Source: Metabacillus sp. KUDC1714 (GTDB lineage Bacteria; Bacillota; Bacilli; Bacillales; Bacillaceae). Taken from it: a DNA stretch of 64,000 bases. The notes under the pieces are model-generated. The model was not told the origin of the DNA. It searched no databases and saw nothing but the letters and a program-made list of their open reading frames with translations. The translations under genes were made by a program, and so were the position numbers. Location: the NCBI RefSeq assembly GCF_014217835.1, contig NZ_CP055263.1, positions 3,413,501 to 3,477,500 of the forward strand. The letters are read 5' to 3'. Position 1 is the first letter of the stretch. Each line of letters opens with the position of its first letter. This document shows positions 27,253 through 36,455 of the stretch, one piece after another.

Positions 27253-28167
27253 ATGGCATCCAAACGAGCCATGATTAAGTTAACGAAAAAGGACCGTATG
27301 TTCGATATACTAAATTATTCTTTTTTAACAATTATTATGATTGTAACGCTTTACCCTTTTTTAAACGTATTAGTTATTTCTTTAAATGATTCAACTGATA
27401 CCATAAGAGGTGGCATTTATATTTGGCCGCGTGAGTTTACCTTGAATAATTACTTAGAAATAATGAAATACGATAACTTAGTAACGGGTTTTGTAAACTC
27501 TGTTTTGAGGACAGTAATTGGTACGGTGTTAGGTGTTTTTGCACAAGCAATGATTGCTTTTACGTTGAGTCGTGCTGATTTCCAAGGAAGGAAATTTATA
27601 TCTACTTTTCTTGTTTTAACGATGTATTTTTCAGGAGGGTTAATTCCAGGGTACATGCTGATAAGAGATTTAGGTATGATGAATTCGTTTTGGGTTTATA
27701 TCCTACCAGGATTAGTAAGTGCTTTTAATATTATTATTATTCGATCGTTTATGGATGGACTTCCGTTTTCACTTCAAGAATCAGCGAAAATGGATGGTGC
27801 GAATGACTTTACAATCTTTTATCGAATTATCTTACCACTCTGTAAGCCGGTTTTAGCGACTATCGCCTTATTCGTGGCAGTCGGGCAATGGAATAGTTGG
27901 TTTGATACCTATTTATATAACAGTTTGAATGAAAATTTAACAACATTACAGTACGAGCTAATGAAGATTTTAGATAATACCTCGATGGGTGGTAATGTAA
28001 ATGCCAACCAAATGCGACCTAATGCAGAGCAGCAAGCGAATATGGTATCACCTGAATCGATTAAAATGGCCATCACCATGGTTACTGTCATACCTATAAT
28101 GTTGGTTTATCCATTTGTTCAAAGGTTTTTTATTCAAGGGATGACATTAGGAGCAGTAAAACAGTAG
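27253..28167 (+). CDS. Sugar ABC transporter permease (YtcP/LplC type)
   Basis: The protein has 304 residues and starts 14 bases after the first permease, following GGGGGGAG. It has six membrane segments and an EAA loop (ESAKMDGANDFTIFYRII). It pairs with the preceding permease to form the transmembrane channel. The ending MTLGAVKQ is typical of the family. Confidence 0.92.
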   Translation: MASKRAMIKLTKKDRMFDILNYSFLTIIMIVTLYPFLNVLVISLNDSTDTIRGGIYIWPREFTLNNYLEIMKYDNLVTGFVNSVLRTVIGTVLGVFAQAMIAFTLSRADFQGRKFISTFLVLTMYFSGGLIPGYMLIRDLGMMNSFWVYILPGLVSAFNIIIIRSFMDGLPFSLQESAKMDGANDFTIFYRIILPLCKPVLATIALFVAVGQWNSWFDTYLYNSLNENLTTLQYELMKILDNTSMGGNVNANQMRPNAEQQANMVSPESIKMAITMVTVIPIMLVYPFVQRFFIQGMTLGAVKQ

Positions 28168-28239
28168 CCATTCATTAAGTATCAAAAGATTCACTGTTTA
28201 TACAATAAATGATCATAAACAAAGGGGAGGAAACATGAA

Positions 28240-29916
28240 ATGAAGTCATTTCAGAAGGTTTTTAGTTTGGTCTTTATAACAGTTCTTTTATCAATTATGG
28301 TTGCTTGCCAGGCTTCAAAAGAAGATGCTTCAACAGATTCTGATAGCTCTTCTGATGAAGATGGTTCAATCACTTTTTCGGTCTTTGATTCTGATGCGAA
28401 CCCTGATTGGGAGAATATGGAGAGCCCAGTTGGTAAAAAAATTAAGGAAGACACAGGTGTAACTCTTGAACCTGAATTTGATATGGAAGGTGGACAAACA
28501 AAGATTCCATTGATGGTTGCTAGTGGCGAATACCCTGACCTAATTACATCTAAGGGAGCTAGTCAGCTTGTAGAAGCTGGTGCATTAATTGATCTTGCGC
28601 CATTGATTGAAGAGCATGCTCCAAACATTAAAAAAATGCTAGGTGATGAAATTAACCGTATGAAATGGAGTAAGGAAGATCCATCTATTTATGTTTTACC
28701 TAATACAGCAGTCGATAATGAAGCTATGACCCCTGGTTTTGCAGCACTTGTCCAGCATGACGTTGTTAAAGAATTAGGATACCCAGAAATGAAAACATTG
28801 GAAGATTTAGAAAATGTTATAAGCGAATATTATAAACTACATCCTGAAATTGATGGACAACCAACCATTCCTTTAACCCTCCAATCTGATGGATGGCGTT
28901 TTCAAGCCTCTACTTTAAATAGTGGATTTATGATGACTGGTGCTTCCGATGATGGTGAATATTATATTGATCCTGAGACATATGAAGCGACATTACATTA
29001 TCGCCGTCCAGTTGAAAAAGAGGTTTACCGTTGGTATAACCAAATGAATACTGAAGGATTGTTAGATCAAGAATCTTTTGTTCAAAAACATGACCAATGG
29101 CTAGCAAAATTGTCTACGGGACGTGCGTTGGCTACTATAGCACCAGACTATATGATTTATGATGCACAAAATGCTTTACGTGATGCAGGTAAGTATGAAA
29201 GAATGTATGGATTTTATCCAATTACATTAAATGAAGAGTATAAACATACTGCTTATCAAAGTAATGGTTTCCAAGTAGGCTGGGGAATTGGAATATCAGT
29301 AGACTGTGAAGATCCTGTTCGAGCCATCAAATTTCTTGATTATTTAGTATCAGAAGAAACCCAAATTATGCTGAATTGGGGAATTGAAGGCGAACATTAT
29401 AATATTGTAGACGGTAAGCGTGTTATTCCTGAAGATGAATGGGAAAAACGCCGTAATGATAAAGACTACTTAAAGAAAACTGGAATTGGTTATAACTTCC
29501 AAAGGTTTGCGCCACGCTATGGTGATGGTGTAGAAGACTCAACCGGTCAAACATACACGGTTAACACACGTGAACTTGCGATTGAAGGACTAACAGATGT
29601 TGAAAAAGAAGTGCTAAAAAATTATGATGCTGAATTATGGAAGGATTTATACCCTACTAGCGAAGAGTTTCCAGTAAAACCATGGGGAGCTGCCTACAAT
29701 CTTGCAATCCCTGCTGGTTCAACTCTTGAAGTAACAAATAAAAGAATGATAGATATAACCTTTAAACGTATTCCAGAAGCAATTCTTGCCGATCCAGAAG
29801 AATTTGATAATGTCTGGGAGCAATTTATGGATGATTTAGATAAAGCAGGAGTAGAAGAAGCAGAAGAAGAATACACACAAATAGTAAAAGATATAGTTGA
29901 ATTGTGGAGTGAATAA
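28240..29916 (+). CDS. Oligosaccharide-binding lipoprotein (LipO type)
   Basis: The protein has 558 residues, starts after GGGGAGG, and has a lipobox near Cys23 (SIMVAC) followed by an acidic Ser/Asp-rich linker. Its length and the motif KIPLMVASGEYPDL match LipO/YtcQ-type binding proteins that serve LplB/YtcP permeases. It completes the importer and would catch oligosaccharides at the cell surface. A terminator follows about 150 bases later. Confidence 0.9.
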   Translation: MKSFQKVFSLVFITVLLSIMVACQASKEDASTDSDSSSDEDGSITFSVFDSDANPDWENMESPVGKKIKEDTGVTLEPEFDMEGGQTKIPLMVASGEYPDLITSKGASQLVEAGALIDLAPLIEEHAPNIKKMLGDEINRMKWSKEDPSIYVLPNTAVDNEAMTPGFAALVQHDVVKELGYPEMKTLEDLENVISEYYKLHPEIDGQPTIPLTLQSDGWRFQASTLNSGFMMTGASDDGEYYIDPETYEATLHYRRPVEKEVYRWYNQMNTEGLLDQESFVQKHDQWLAKLSTGRALATIAPDYMIYDAQNALRDAGKYERMYGFYPITLNEEYKHTAYQSNGFQVGWGIGISVDCEDPVRAIKFLDYLVSEETQIMLNWGIEGEHYNIVDGKRVIPEDEWEKRRNDKDYLKKTGIGYNFQRFAPRYGDGVEDSTGQTYTVNTRELAIEGLTDVEKEVLKNYDAELWKDLYPTSEEFPVKPWGAAYNLAIPAGSTLEVTNKRMIDITFKRIPEAILADPEEFDNVWEQFMDDLDKAGVEEAEEEYTQIVKDIVELWSE

Positions 29917-30066
29917 TTCATCTCGGATGAAATTGTAAGTTGAAAGGGTCACGATTATGGGGGCATTCTCAATTTTGAAAGAACAGTTACGAAAAGTGTA
30001 GGAACATCCTTATTGCGTAACTCTTAAAGATTTGCCAAATTTAAAGGAATCCTAAGATTCAATAAT

Positions 30067-30097
30067 AAATCCCTCTATATTCCAAGAGGGATTTTTT
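30067..30097. terminator. Terminator between convergent genes
   Basis: AATCCCTCT pairs with AGAGGGATT, followed by TTTTTGTG. It serves the binding-protein gene on the plus strand and may also serve the J-domain-like gene on the minus strand. The stretch 29917-30066 contains no supportable gene. Confidence 0.8.
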
Positions 30098-30116
30098 GTG
30101 TAATTATAGACAAAAA

Positions 30117-30968
30117 TCAGTTTGCTAACTCCAAAATCAATTTCATTGCATTCGTTTTATTCTTGGCATCTAAGCGAATGGCAGCAATTTTTTTGGCATC
30201 ATTTACAGGCATCCCATTAAAGATGGATGTGTCTTTTAATACAATCCCATATATATGCTCAGATTTATCTTCAGTTGTAGCAGCGTATATAATATTTTCA
30301 CTTTCTATATTATCCTTAAGGGTCGGCTCGATTTGCTCTAAAGGTTGAAAGATTTCATTATTCATAAGTCGTTCAAAGTTTTTAGCATCCATAAGATAAA
30401 TATCTGATTTATCACTAACAAGTGTTACAGCACTTTTTTGTTGAAGAGTAGCATCAATGGAATCATTTACTTCAGTAGGTGCGTAATTCATGTTAACAGT
30501 AACTCGCTCCCAGGTAGGAAACTTTGCTAATATATTATCTGATAGAGAATTTGACGGATTGTTAGGATCAAAATAATTTCCATATATCATAATACTTAGG
30601 CTTTCTGGTGGAAGACTTGCCAATTCCTTCTTCTCCTGATAATTATTAATGCCACTTTGGATTATTGAACCCAAAATAGCAACAAGGACCAAAAAACCTA
30701 CCATATGAAGTTTGTAATAATGAAAGAAATGCTGGAATTTACCTTGAAAAGATTTCATTTCTTGGGACGGGTTGGAACCGTATTCATTATGGTGTTTAAT
30801 TATATTATAGGCTGTCGTAATAGCCTCAATATCAAAAGGTTTCTCTGGATCTGGTTGATTCTGATAGGCATGATTTCGTCTAACCCAAATCATGTATTGT
30901 TTTTCAATTTCATTATCTGTAGCATTTTCTGAAACACCTAATACTTTGTATGCTTCTTTTATATCCAA
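30117..30968 (-). CDS. Membrane protein with degenerate J-domain
   Basis: A TTG start at 30968 preceded by GAGGTG seven bases upstream gives 283 residues; the in-frame ATG at 30992 has no ribosome binding site. Residues 2-60 follow the J-domain pattern (AYKVLGVSENATDNEIEKQY, then a helix with ITTAYNIIK), but the HPD tripeptide that activates Hsp70 is absent; the corresponding place reads NHAYQNQ. A single membrane helix (about 88-106) leads to an external domain of about 175 residues with no recognised family. It is monocistronic, and its function is unknown. Confidence 0.75.
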   Translation of the reverse strand: MDIKEAYKVLGVSENATDNEIEKQYMIWVRRNHAYQNQPDPEKPFDIEAITTAYNIIKHHNEYGSNPSQEMKSFQGKFQHFFHYYKLHMVGFLVLVAILGSIIQSGINNYQEKKELASLPPESLSIMIYGNYFDPNNPSNSLSDNILAKFPTWERVTVNMNYAPTEVNDSIDATLQQKSAVTLVSDKSDIYLMDAKNFERLMNNEIFQPLEQIEPTLKDNIESENIIYAATTEDKSEHIYGIVLKDTSIFNGMPVNDAKKIAAIRLDAKNKTNAMKLILELAN

Positions 30969-31101
30969 TGAAACGCACCTCTCTTTTTCCATATAACGAC
31001 TATATTAAAGATAACGCAAGTAGAAAACTTTTGCACTATCTATGAAAATATTAACAAAGTTTTTTCAGAAAATATGAAATTCTTCAAGCCAACATAAAGC
31101 T

Positions 31102-31953
31102 TCAATGATAATGAGAGATCCGCTTATATTCCCCTGGCGACATCCCCATATTCTTTTTAAACAATCTCGTAAAATATCTAGTGTCGATGCCGAGCTCTTC
31201 AGCTATCTCACAAAGCGTAATATGCTTATTACGTTCAATTAGGTCAACTGCATGTAAAATCCTCAGATTTTGTAAGTATTGGTTTAGAGTGACACCATAG
31301 AATTGCCGAAATAATCGATTCAAATGTTGGTGAGAATAACCTGAAGACTTTGATACCTCAGATAATCGAATAGGTTGTGTATAGTGCTCCTTTAAAATGG
31401 TAGTTACATGTTCTAAAATGGCTTCACAAGAATTAGAGTTATTTATCTTTGGAGGTTGATAGGAAAAATTTGTGGTCTGTTTTCTTAATTCTAATAGAAA
31501 GGTATAGAGTAACACAGAAATTTGCCATAATTCCTCGGTTCCATTGTTTTCAGCTAATTGCCAAATTTGTTCGGCCAAATTCCATAGTTTCTCAAAATTA
31601 CGAATATGTAATACCTCACAATTATGAAATTCCATATTTGCAAGCATAGTTGTTACAGAAGCACCTCGAAGCGATATAAAACCGACCAGCCATGGATCAT
31701 CTGTTATTGGAAAATACTCATGTGGGACCCCTTCATAGATGATAAATGCCTGTTGCTCCTTTACCACAAGGTCAGATTCTCCGTTAACACGAATTCTTCC
31801 ACTACCACTAAGAGTTATGAATACTTGAGTCGCAGAAAAGCCTTTAGGTCTGTGAATCGCTGTTTGGTGATTGGAGCCTATCGTGTACATTTGTAATGGG
31901 ATTAGCTCCTGATTAAACGGTGAGGTAATAAAACGGATTGGTAATTCTTTCAT
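31102..31953 (-). CDS. AraC-family transcriptional regulator with cupin sensor domain
   Basis: From the ATG at 31953, with AAAGGAAA upstream, the protein has 284 residues. An N-terminal cupin-like AraC ligand domain (about 20-160, VFITLSGSGRIRVNGE) precedes a double helix-turn-helix (about 185-282) containing SGYSHQHLNRLFRQFYGVTL and LGIDTRYFTRLFKKNMG. It is divergent from the sugar ABC operon at 32217 and probably activates it on binding a sugar. Confidence 0.9.
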   Translation of the reverse strand: MKELPIRFITSPFNQELIPLQMYTIGSNHQTAIHRPKGFSATQVFITLSGSGRIRVNGESDLVVKEQQAFIIYEGVPHEYFPITDDPWLVGFISLRGASVTTMLANMEFHNCEVLHIRNFEKLWNLAEQIWQLAENNGTEELWQISVLLYTFLLELRKQTTNFSYQPPKINNSNSCEAILEHVTTILKEHYTQPIRLSEVSKSSGYSHQHLNRLFRQFYGVTLNQYLQNLRILHAVDLIERNKHITLCEIAEELGIDTRYFTRLFKKNMGMSPGEYKRISHYH

Positions 31954-32103
31954 GAGACATTTTCCTTTCATGTTCAAATTGTCCAATCTTATGTTCAATT
32001 ATGCCCTTGATGTGTAGACAACATAAATACTATTATAAAACTAATAATCTTACAATATGTATTGATGTAAGTTACTCTTGAAGTAAGATTAGTGATAGTT
32101 TTA

Positions 32104-32118
32104 ATGAAAGCGGATACA
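32104..32118. promoter_or_regulatory. cre site upstream of sugar ABC operon
   Basis: ATGAAAGCGGATACA fully matches the CcpA-binding consensus WTGNAANCGNWNNCW. It lies about 100 bases before the binding-protein start in the divergent promoter region, so glucose repression of the operon is likely. Confidence 0.65.
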
Positions 32119-32216
32119 TAAAAGTCTATTACTTTTTCTACCAAGGGGGTGAGTAGGAATTCTAGATGTCCAATTTGCAAGTGTTGATTACATTAAAAAG
32201 GGGTGTTTTTTAACTG

Positions 32217-33479
32217 ATGAGAAAAAAATTAAGCTTTCTTTTAGTGTTATTACTTGTTTTTGCAATGGTAGGGTGTAGTTCCTCACAATCTAACACAACT
32301 GAAGAAGATAGTGATGGAAAGGTAACACTTACCCTCTGGTATTGGAATCGTTCGCTTGATGATGATTTATTGGCAAAAGTTAAGGAGGAATTTCCAAACG
32401 TAAATCTTAAACCGCAAAAAATTGATGGGGCAGAATATAAAACAAAGCTTCAGACAACATTAGCAGCAGGATCAGGAGCTCCAGATATTGTTGCAATGAA
32501 CGATTGGGCTAATGAATTCCTTCCCTATACTGATCAATTTGTAAATTTACTAGACTATGGCGCAGATGAATTAAAGGACCAATACTTAGAGTGGAAATGG
32601 AATTATACGTTAACTCCAGACAATAAAACGTTAATTGCCTTGCCAATTGATACTGGCCCAACTGCTTTATTTTATAGAGAAGATATTTTTGCCAAAGCAG
32701 GATTGCCAACAGATCCAGCTGAAGTTTCTGCAGAACTTTCTACTTGGGAGGATTATATAGAGGCTGGTGAAAAAGTAGAAGCTGCAACAGGAGTAAAGAT
32801 GTTTGATAGCATTAATAGGGTCTTTACTCAAAATATAAGTCAAAGTGACAGTGTTTACTTTGATGAAGAAGATAATTTTATAGGTGATGGCGGTAATGTC
32901 AAAAAAGCCTGGGATTTGGCAGTGGCTGTCCATGAAAAGGGCTTAAGTGCAAATTTAGTAGACGGTACTGAATGGAATGCAGGAATGAATAATGGAGAAA
33001 TTGCTTCGTTTATTGGTGCTGTATGGACAAAGAAAATCCTCGAGGATGCTGCACCTGATACAGCAGGTAAATGGCGTGTTGCTCGAGCACCAGGTGGAGA
33101 TGGAAATAATGGAGGATCTTTCATCGGGATTACTAAAGCGTCTAAGCATCCTGAAGAAGCATATGAAGTAATTAAGTGGTTAATGAGCCCTGAAAATCAA
33201 TTACAGGCGTATACGACAATGGATTTATTTCCATCGACTCCTGGTGTATACGACGATCCAAAAATGAGTAGTGAGGAAGCGTTCTTTGGTAATCAAAATA
33301 CAACAGAAATCTTTAGTCAATCTGCAGAAAATGTAAAGCCACGTTATTTTGGTGCTAGTTACAGTTCAGTTAATACAATGTTTCTTGATCAATTAACAAA
33401 TGTCGCGAACCAGGACCTTGATCCAGATAAGGCTTGGGATGAGGTTTTAGAGCAGGTTGAAAAAGAACTTTCACGCTAA
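32217..33479 (+). CDS. Sugar-binding lipoprotein of ABC importer
   Basis: The protein has 420 residues, with a lipobox near Cys20 (AMVGCSSS) and a type-1 solute-binding fold (VTLTLWYWNR, LAAGSGAPDIVAMND, VIKWLMSPENQ). It is the first gene of an operon with two permeases and two sugar-metabolism genes. The hairpin downstream probably raises its transcript level above that of the permeases. The sugar is not identifiable. Confidence 0.92.
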   Translation: MRKKLSFLLVLLLVFAMVGCSSSQSNTTEEDSDGKVTLTLWYWNRSLDDDLLAKVKEEFPNVNLKPQKIDGAEYKTKLQTTLAAGSGAPDIVAMNDWANEFLPYTDQFVNLLDYGADELKDQYLEWKWNYTLTPDNKTLIALPIDTGPTALFYREDIFAKAGLPTDPAEVSAELSTWEDYIEAGEKVEAATGVKMFDSINRVFTQNISQSDSVYFDEEDNFIGDGGNVKKAWDLAVAVHEKGLSANLVDGTEWNAGMNNGEIASFIGAVWTKKILEDAAPDTAGKWRVARAPGGDGNNGGSFIGITKASKHPEEAYEVIKWLMSPENQLQAYTTMDLFPSTPGVYDDPKMSSEEAFFGNQNTTEIFSQSAENVKPRYFGASYSSVNTMFLDQLTNVANQDLDPDKAWDEVLEQVEKELSR

Positions 33480-33490
33480 CTAAATAAATA

Positions 33491-33544
33491 GGAAAGTACT
33501 AGGTGCTCCGAATTACTTGGCTATTAACCTAGTACTTTTCCTTT
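33491..33544 (+). terminator. Intercistronic hairpin between binding protein and permeases
   Basis: GGAAAGTACTAGGT pairs with ACCTAGTACTTTTCC across 22 bases, with a short T-run. In sugar ABC operons such hairpins often stabilise the binding-protein message or terminate partially. Confidence 0.6.
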
Positions 33545-33572
33545 GACAGATTGTAGATTGAGGAGGGATTGC

Positions 33573-34523
33573 ATGAATAATGTAGCTAATACAAAAAAGG
33601 TAGCAAGTGTTCAACCGATAACACCAGCTAGTAGAGGAAGCTTATGGCGTGAAATCTATAAAAATCGTACCCTTTATCTTTTTATTTCACCTTTCTATCT
33701 ATTATTTTTAATCTTTGGTTTGTTTCCGATTGTCTTTTCATTGTACTTATCCTTTCATAAATGGGGTGGGCTCGGTGCAATGGAGTTTGTAGGACTTAAG
33801 CAGTTTACATATTTATTAAGCGATATGGTTTTTTGGCAGTCTGTTGGAAATACCTTTGCGATTTGGTTTCTTTCGGCGATTCCGATGCTATTCGGTGCAT
33901 TAGTGATTGCCTTCTTACTTAATACACCACTTTTAAAATTTAAAGGGTTTTATCGTACAGCCTTTTTTGTCACGAATGTAACATCAATTGTAGCAGTTAC
34001 GATTATTTTTAAGTCGATTTTTGGGGACAGCTATGGCCTTTTAAACTATGTTTTAACGACAATTGGTCTTGATCCTGTGGAATGGCTAAAATCAGAGTTT
34101 TTGATTAAGGTTGTGATTGCATCGATGGTCGTCTGGCGATGGACAGGGTATAATGCAATCATTTATTTAGCTGGATTACAAGGTATTCCAAATACGTTAT
34201 ATGAAGCAGCAAAAATGGATGGGGCAAACCTTGTTCAGATGTTTTTCCACATTACAATTCCACTTTTAAGACCTATTATTCTTTTTACAGTATTAATGAC
34301 AACGATTGGATCCATGCAATTATTTACTGAGCCTCAGGTTTTACTTGGTAACTCAGGCGGAGTAGGTGGGTCAGGTTTAACGATTACATTATATATGTAT
34401 AAGCAAGCATTTGGTGAGAGTCAATATGGCTATGCATCTGTTGTATCATGGGCACTATTTGTCATTATTGCGCTGTTCTCATTACTGAATTGGAAAATCG
34501 TTCAAAAAACTGGAGCGAAATAA
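33573..34523 (+). CDS. Sugar ABC transporter permease (MalF/UgpA type)
   Basis: From the ATG at 33573, after GAGGAGGG, the protein has 316 residues, with six membrane segments and an EAA loop (YEAAKMDGANLVQMFFHIT). It pairs with the next permease and the preceding binding protein. No ATPase is encoded nearby. Confidence 0.92.
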   Translation: MNNVANTKKVASVQPITPASRGSLWREIYKNRTLYLFISPFYLLFLIFGLFPIVFSLYLSFHKWGGLGAMEFVGLKQFTYLLSDMVFWQSVGNTFAIWFLSAIPMLFGALVIAFLLNTPLLKFKGFYRTAFFVTNVTSIVAVTIIFKSIFGDSYGLLNYVLTTIGLDPVEWLKSEFLIKVVIASMVVWRWTGYNAIIYLAGLQGIPNTLYEAAKMDGANLVQMFFHITIPLLRPIILFTVLMTTIGSMQLFTEPQVLLGNSGGVGGSGLTITLYMYKQAFGESQYGYASVVSWALFVIIALFSLLNWKIVQKTGAK

Positions 34524-34542
34524 TGATTAGGGGGGATTGAAA

Positions 34543-35376
34543 ATGGATGGAAAGTATGCAGGACTTAAAAAGCTAGTTTTACATTTTCTATTATTAATCG
34601 GTGTTTTTATTTCGATCTTTCCGTTTTATTGGTTGGCCGTAATGTCGACAAATAAAACAAGTGATATATTAAGGTTCCCACCAAAATTAATTTTTGGTTC
34701 TGAACTTTTTACAAATATAAATAATGTACTCCAAAATGTAGATTTTTTTAAAGCCTTTTTAAATACAGTCTTTGTTTCAACAACTTCAGCTGTTGCTATA
34801 CTATTCTTTTGTTCACTAGCAGGTTTTACATTTGCAAAATTTCAGTTTCCTGGAAAAAAGCTTCTGTTTACTTCACTATTAATTACCATGATGATTCCGT
34901 CTCAGCTTTCGTTTGTTCCTTCTTACATTATGATTTCAAAGATTGGCTGGGTTGATACCTTTCAAGCGCTTATTATCCCTGGTCTGGCAAATGCCTTTGG
35001 AATCTTTTGGATCAAGCAATATTCTGAAGAAGCGATACATGATAGTCTGCTTGATGCAGGAAGATTAGATGGGTGCAACCATTTTAGACTTTATTGGAAT
35101 ATTGGCTTACCGATCTTAAGACCTGCCCTTGCTTTCTTAGGAATATTCTCGTTTATAAGCATTTGGAATGACTATTTATGGCCGTTAGTTATTTTAAATG
35201 ATCCTGCTAAATATACATTGCAAGTGACACTATCACAATTAAATGGAATATACGACACTGACTATGGAATGGTCATGGCTGGAACACTATTAGCCACTCT
35301 TCCATTAATTATTTTATTTATGTTTGTCAGTCGCCAGTTTATTTCAGGGATTGCAGCCGGTGCGGTAAAGGATTAG
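34543..35376 (+). CDS. Sugar ABC transporter permease (MalG/UgpE type)
   Basis: An ATG at 34543 is well spaced from GGGGGG; a TTG two codons earlier is too close to it. The protein has 277 residues, six membrane segments and an EAA-type loop (DAGRLDGCNHFRLYWNI), and the ending GIAAGAVKD is typical of the family. It forms the second half of the importer channel. Confidence 0.92.
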   Translation: MDGKYAGLKKLVLHFLLLIGVFISIFPFYWLAVMSTNKTSDILRFPPKLIFGSELFTNINNVLQNVDFFKAFLNTVFVSTTSAVAILFFCSLAGFTFAKFQFPGKKLLFTSLLITMMIPSQLSFVPSYIMISKIGWVDTFQALIIPGLANAFGIFWIKQYSEEAIHDSLLDAGRLDGCNHFRLYWNIGLPILRPALAFLGIFSFISIWNDYLWPLVILNDPAKYTLQVTLSQLNGIYDTDYGMVMAGTLLATLPLIILFMFVSRQFISGIAAGAVKD

Positions 35377-35471
35377 GAGTTTCCTATTTTCTTTTATCAA
35401 AAGGGGGTGATCTAACCAATTTTTAAGAAACTAATTTGATCAATTTTATTATATAATAGGAGGAGATTCGT

Positions 35472-36455
35472 TTGGCTCTAAATATTGGTTTTATTGGAAC
35501 TGGTGGTATAGCAAAGGCACATTTAAATAATTTAGCGAAGATTCAAGATGCAGAGGTAACTGCCTTTTTTGATATTCAGTTAGAAAGAGCACAAAAGGAA
35601 GCTCGTGAATGGAAAAATGCAAAGGCTTACAATAATTTAAATGAAATGTTGGATGACCGTAAGCTTGATGCAGTATACATATGTGTTCCGCCAATGGCAC
35701 ATGGTGAGGCAGAGAACGCAGTAATCGATAGAGGAATTCCATTTCTCGTTGAAAAGCCCCTTGGAATTGATCATTCACCAAATGGGATTCTTAAAAAAAT
35801 TGAACAAAAAAAGATCATTACCTCTGTTGGCTATCATTGGCGATATCAGGAAGCAACAAGAAGAGCTTTGGATTTACTAAATGAACGAAAACTAGGGATG
35901 TCGTTAGGATACTGGATGGGTGGAATGCCTATGGTTCCTTGGTGGAGAGTTCAAACTGGATCAGGTGGCCAGTTCGTTGAACAAACAACCCATATTGTTG
36001 ATTTACTCCGGTATCTTAGTGGGGAGGTTATTGAAGTTTTTGCTGCATACAGTCAGCGGGTTATGCATGAAAAGGTAGAGGGGACAACAGTTGCCGATGT
36101 TGGAACTGTCACAATGAAATTAGAAAATGGCAGTATCGCAACGATCTCTAATACTTGTATGTCACCGGTTGGGCATAAAGTGGGTCTGGATTTATATACA
36201 GATCAAGGAGTACTCGAAATTAGTAGTTCAGGTTTAAAGGATATTAAACCTGAATCGATAACAGAGTATAAAGAAAGAAAAAGCCCATATTTAATAGAGG
36301 ATGAAGTTTTTGTTAACGCAATTTTAACTGGAGATTCTTCAAAGATTTTATCTGACTATCGAGATGCCATTAAGACTCATAATGTCACATTAGCAGCAAA
36401 TAAATCTGCGGATATTGGTAAACCAATTCATTTAAAGGAGCTGTCCCGTACATGA
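35472..36455 (+). CDS. Gfo/Idh/MocA-family NAD(P)-dependent oxidoreductase
   Basis: The protein has 327 residues, with a TTG start directly after AGGAGGAG. An N-terminal Rossmann fold (GFIGTGGIAKAHLNNL) includes the family motif VEKPLG near 94-99; a C-terminal alpha/beta domain carries YHWRYQ and the EQTTHIVDLLRYL helix with a conserved His. It oxidises or reduces a sugar or polyol. The ATGA overlap with the isomerase gene suggests consecutive steps on the sugar brought in by the adjacent importer. The substrate cannot be read. Confidence 0.9.
   Translation: MALNIGFIGTGGIAKAHLNNLAKIQDAEVTAFFDIQLERAQKEAREWKNAKAYNNLNEMLDDRKLDAVYICVPPMAHGEAENAVIDRGIPFLVEKPLGIDHSPNGILKKIEQKKIITSVGYHWRYQEATRRALDLLNERKLGMSLGYWMGGMPMVPWWRVQTGSGGQFVEQTTHIVDLLRYLSGEVIEVFAAYSQRVMHEKVEGTTVADVGTVTMKLENGSIATISNTCMSPVGHKVGLDLYTDQGVLEISSSGLKDIKPESITEYKERKSPYLIEDEVFVNAILTGDSSKILSDYRDAIKTHNVTLAANKSADIGKPIHLKELSRT

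Noticed and set aside
35390..35425. Possible leader peptide around GGGGGTGATCTAA before the dehydrogenase gene
   Set aside because: The GTG is followed within two codons by a stop, and no conserved context supports translation.
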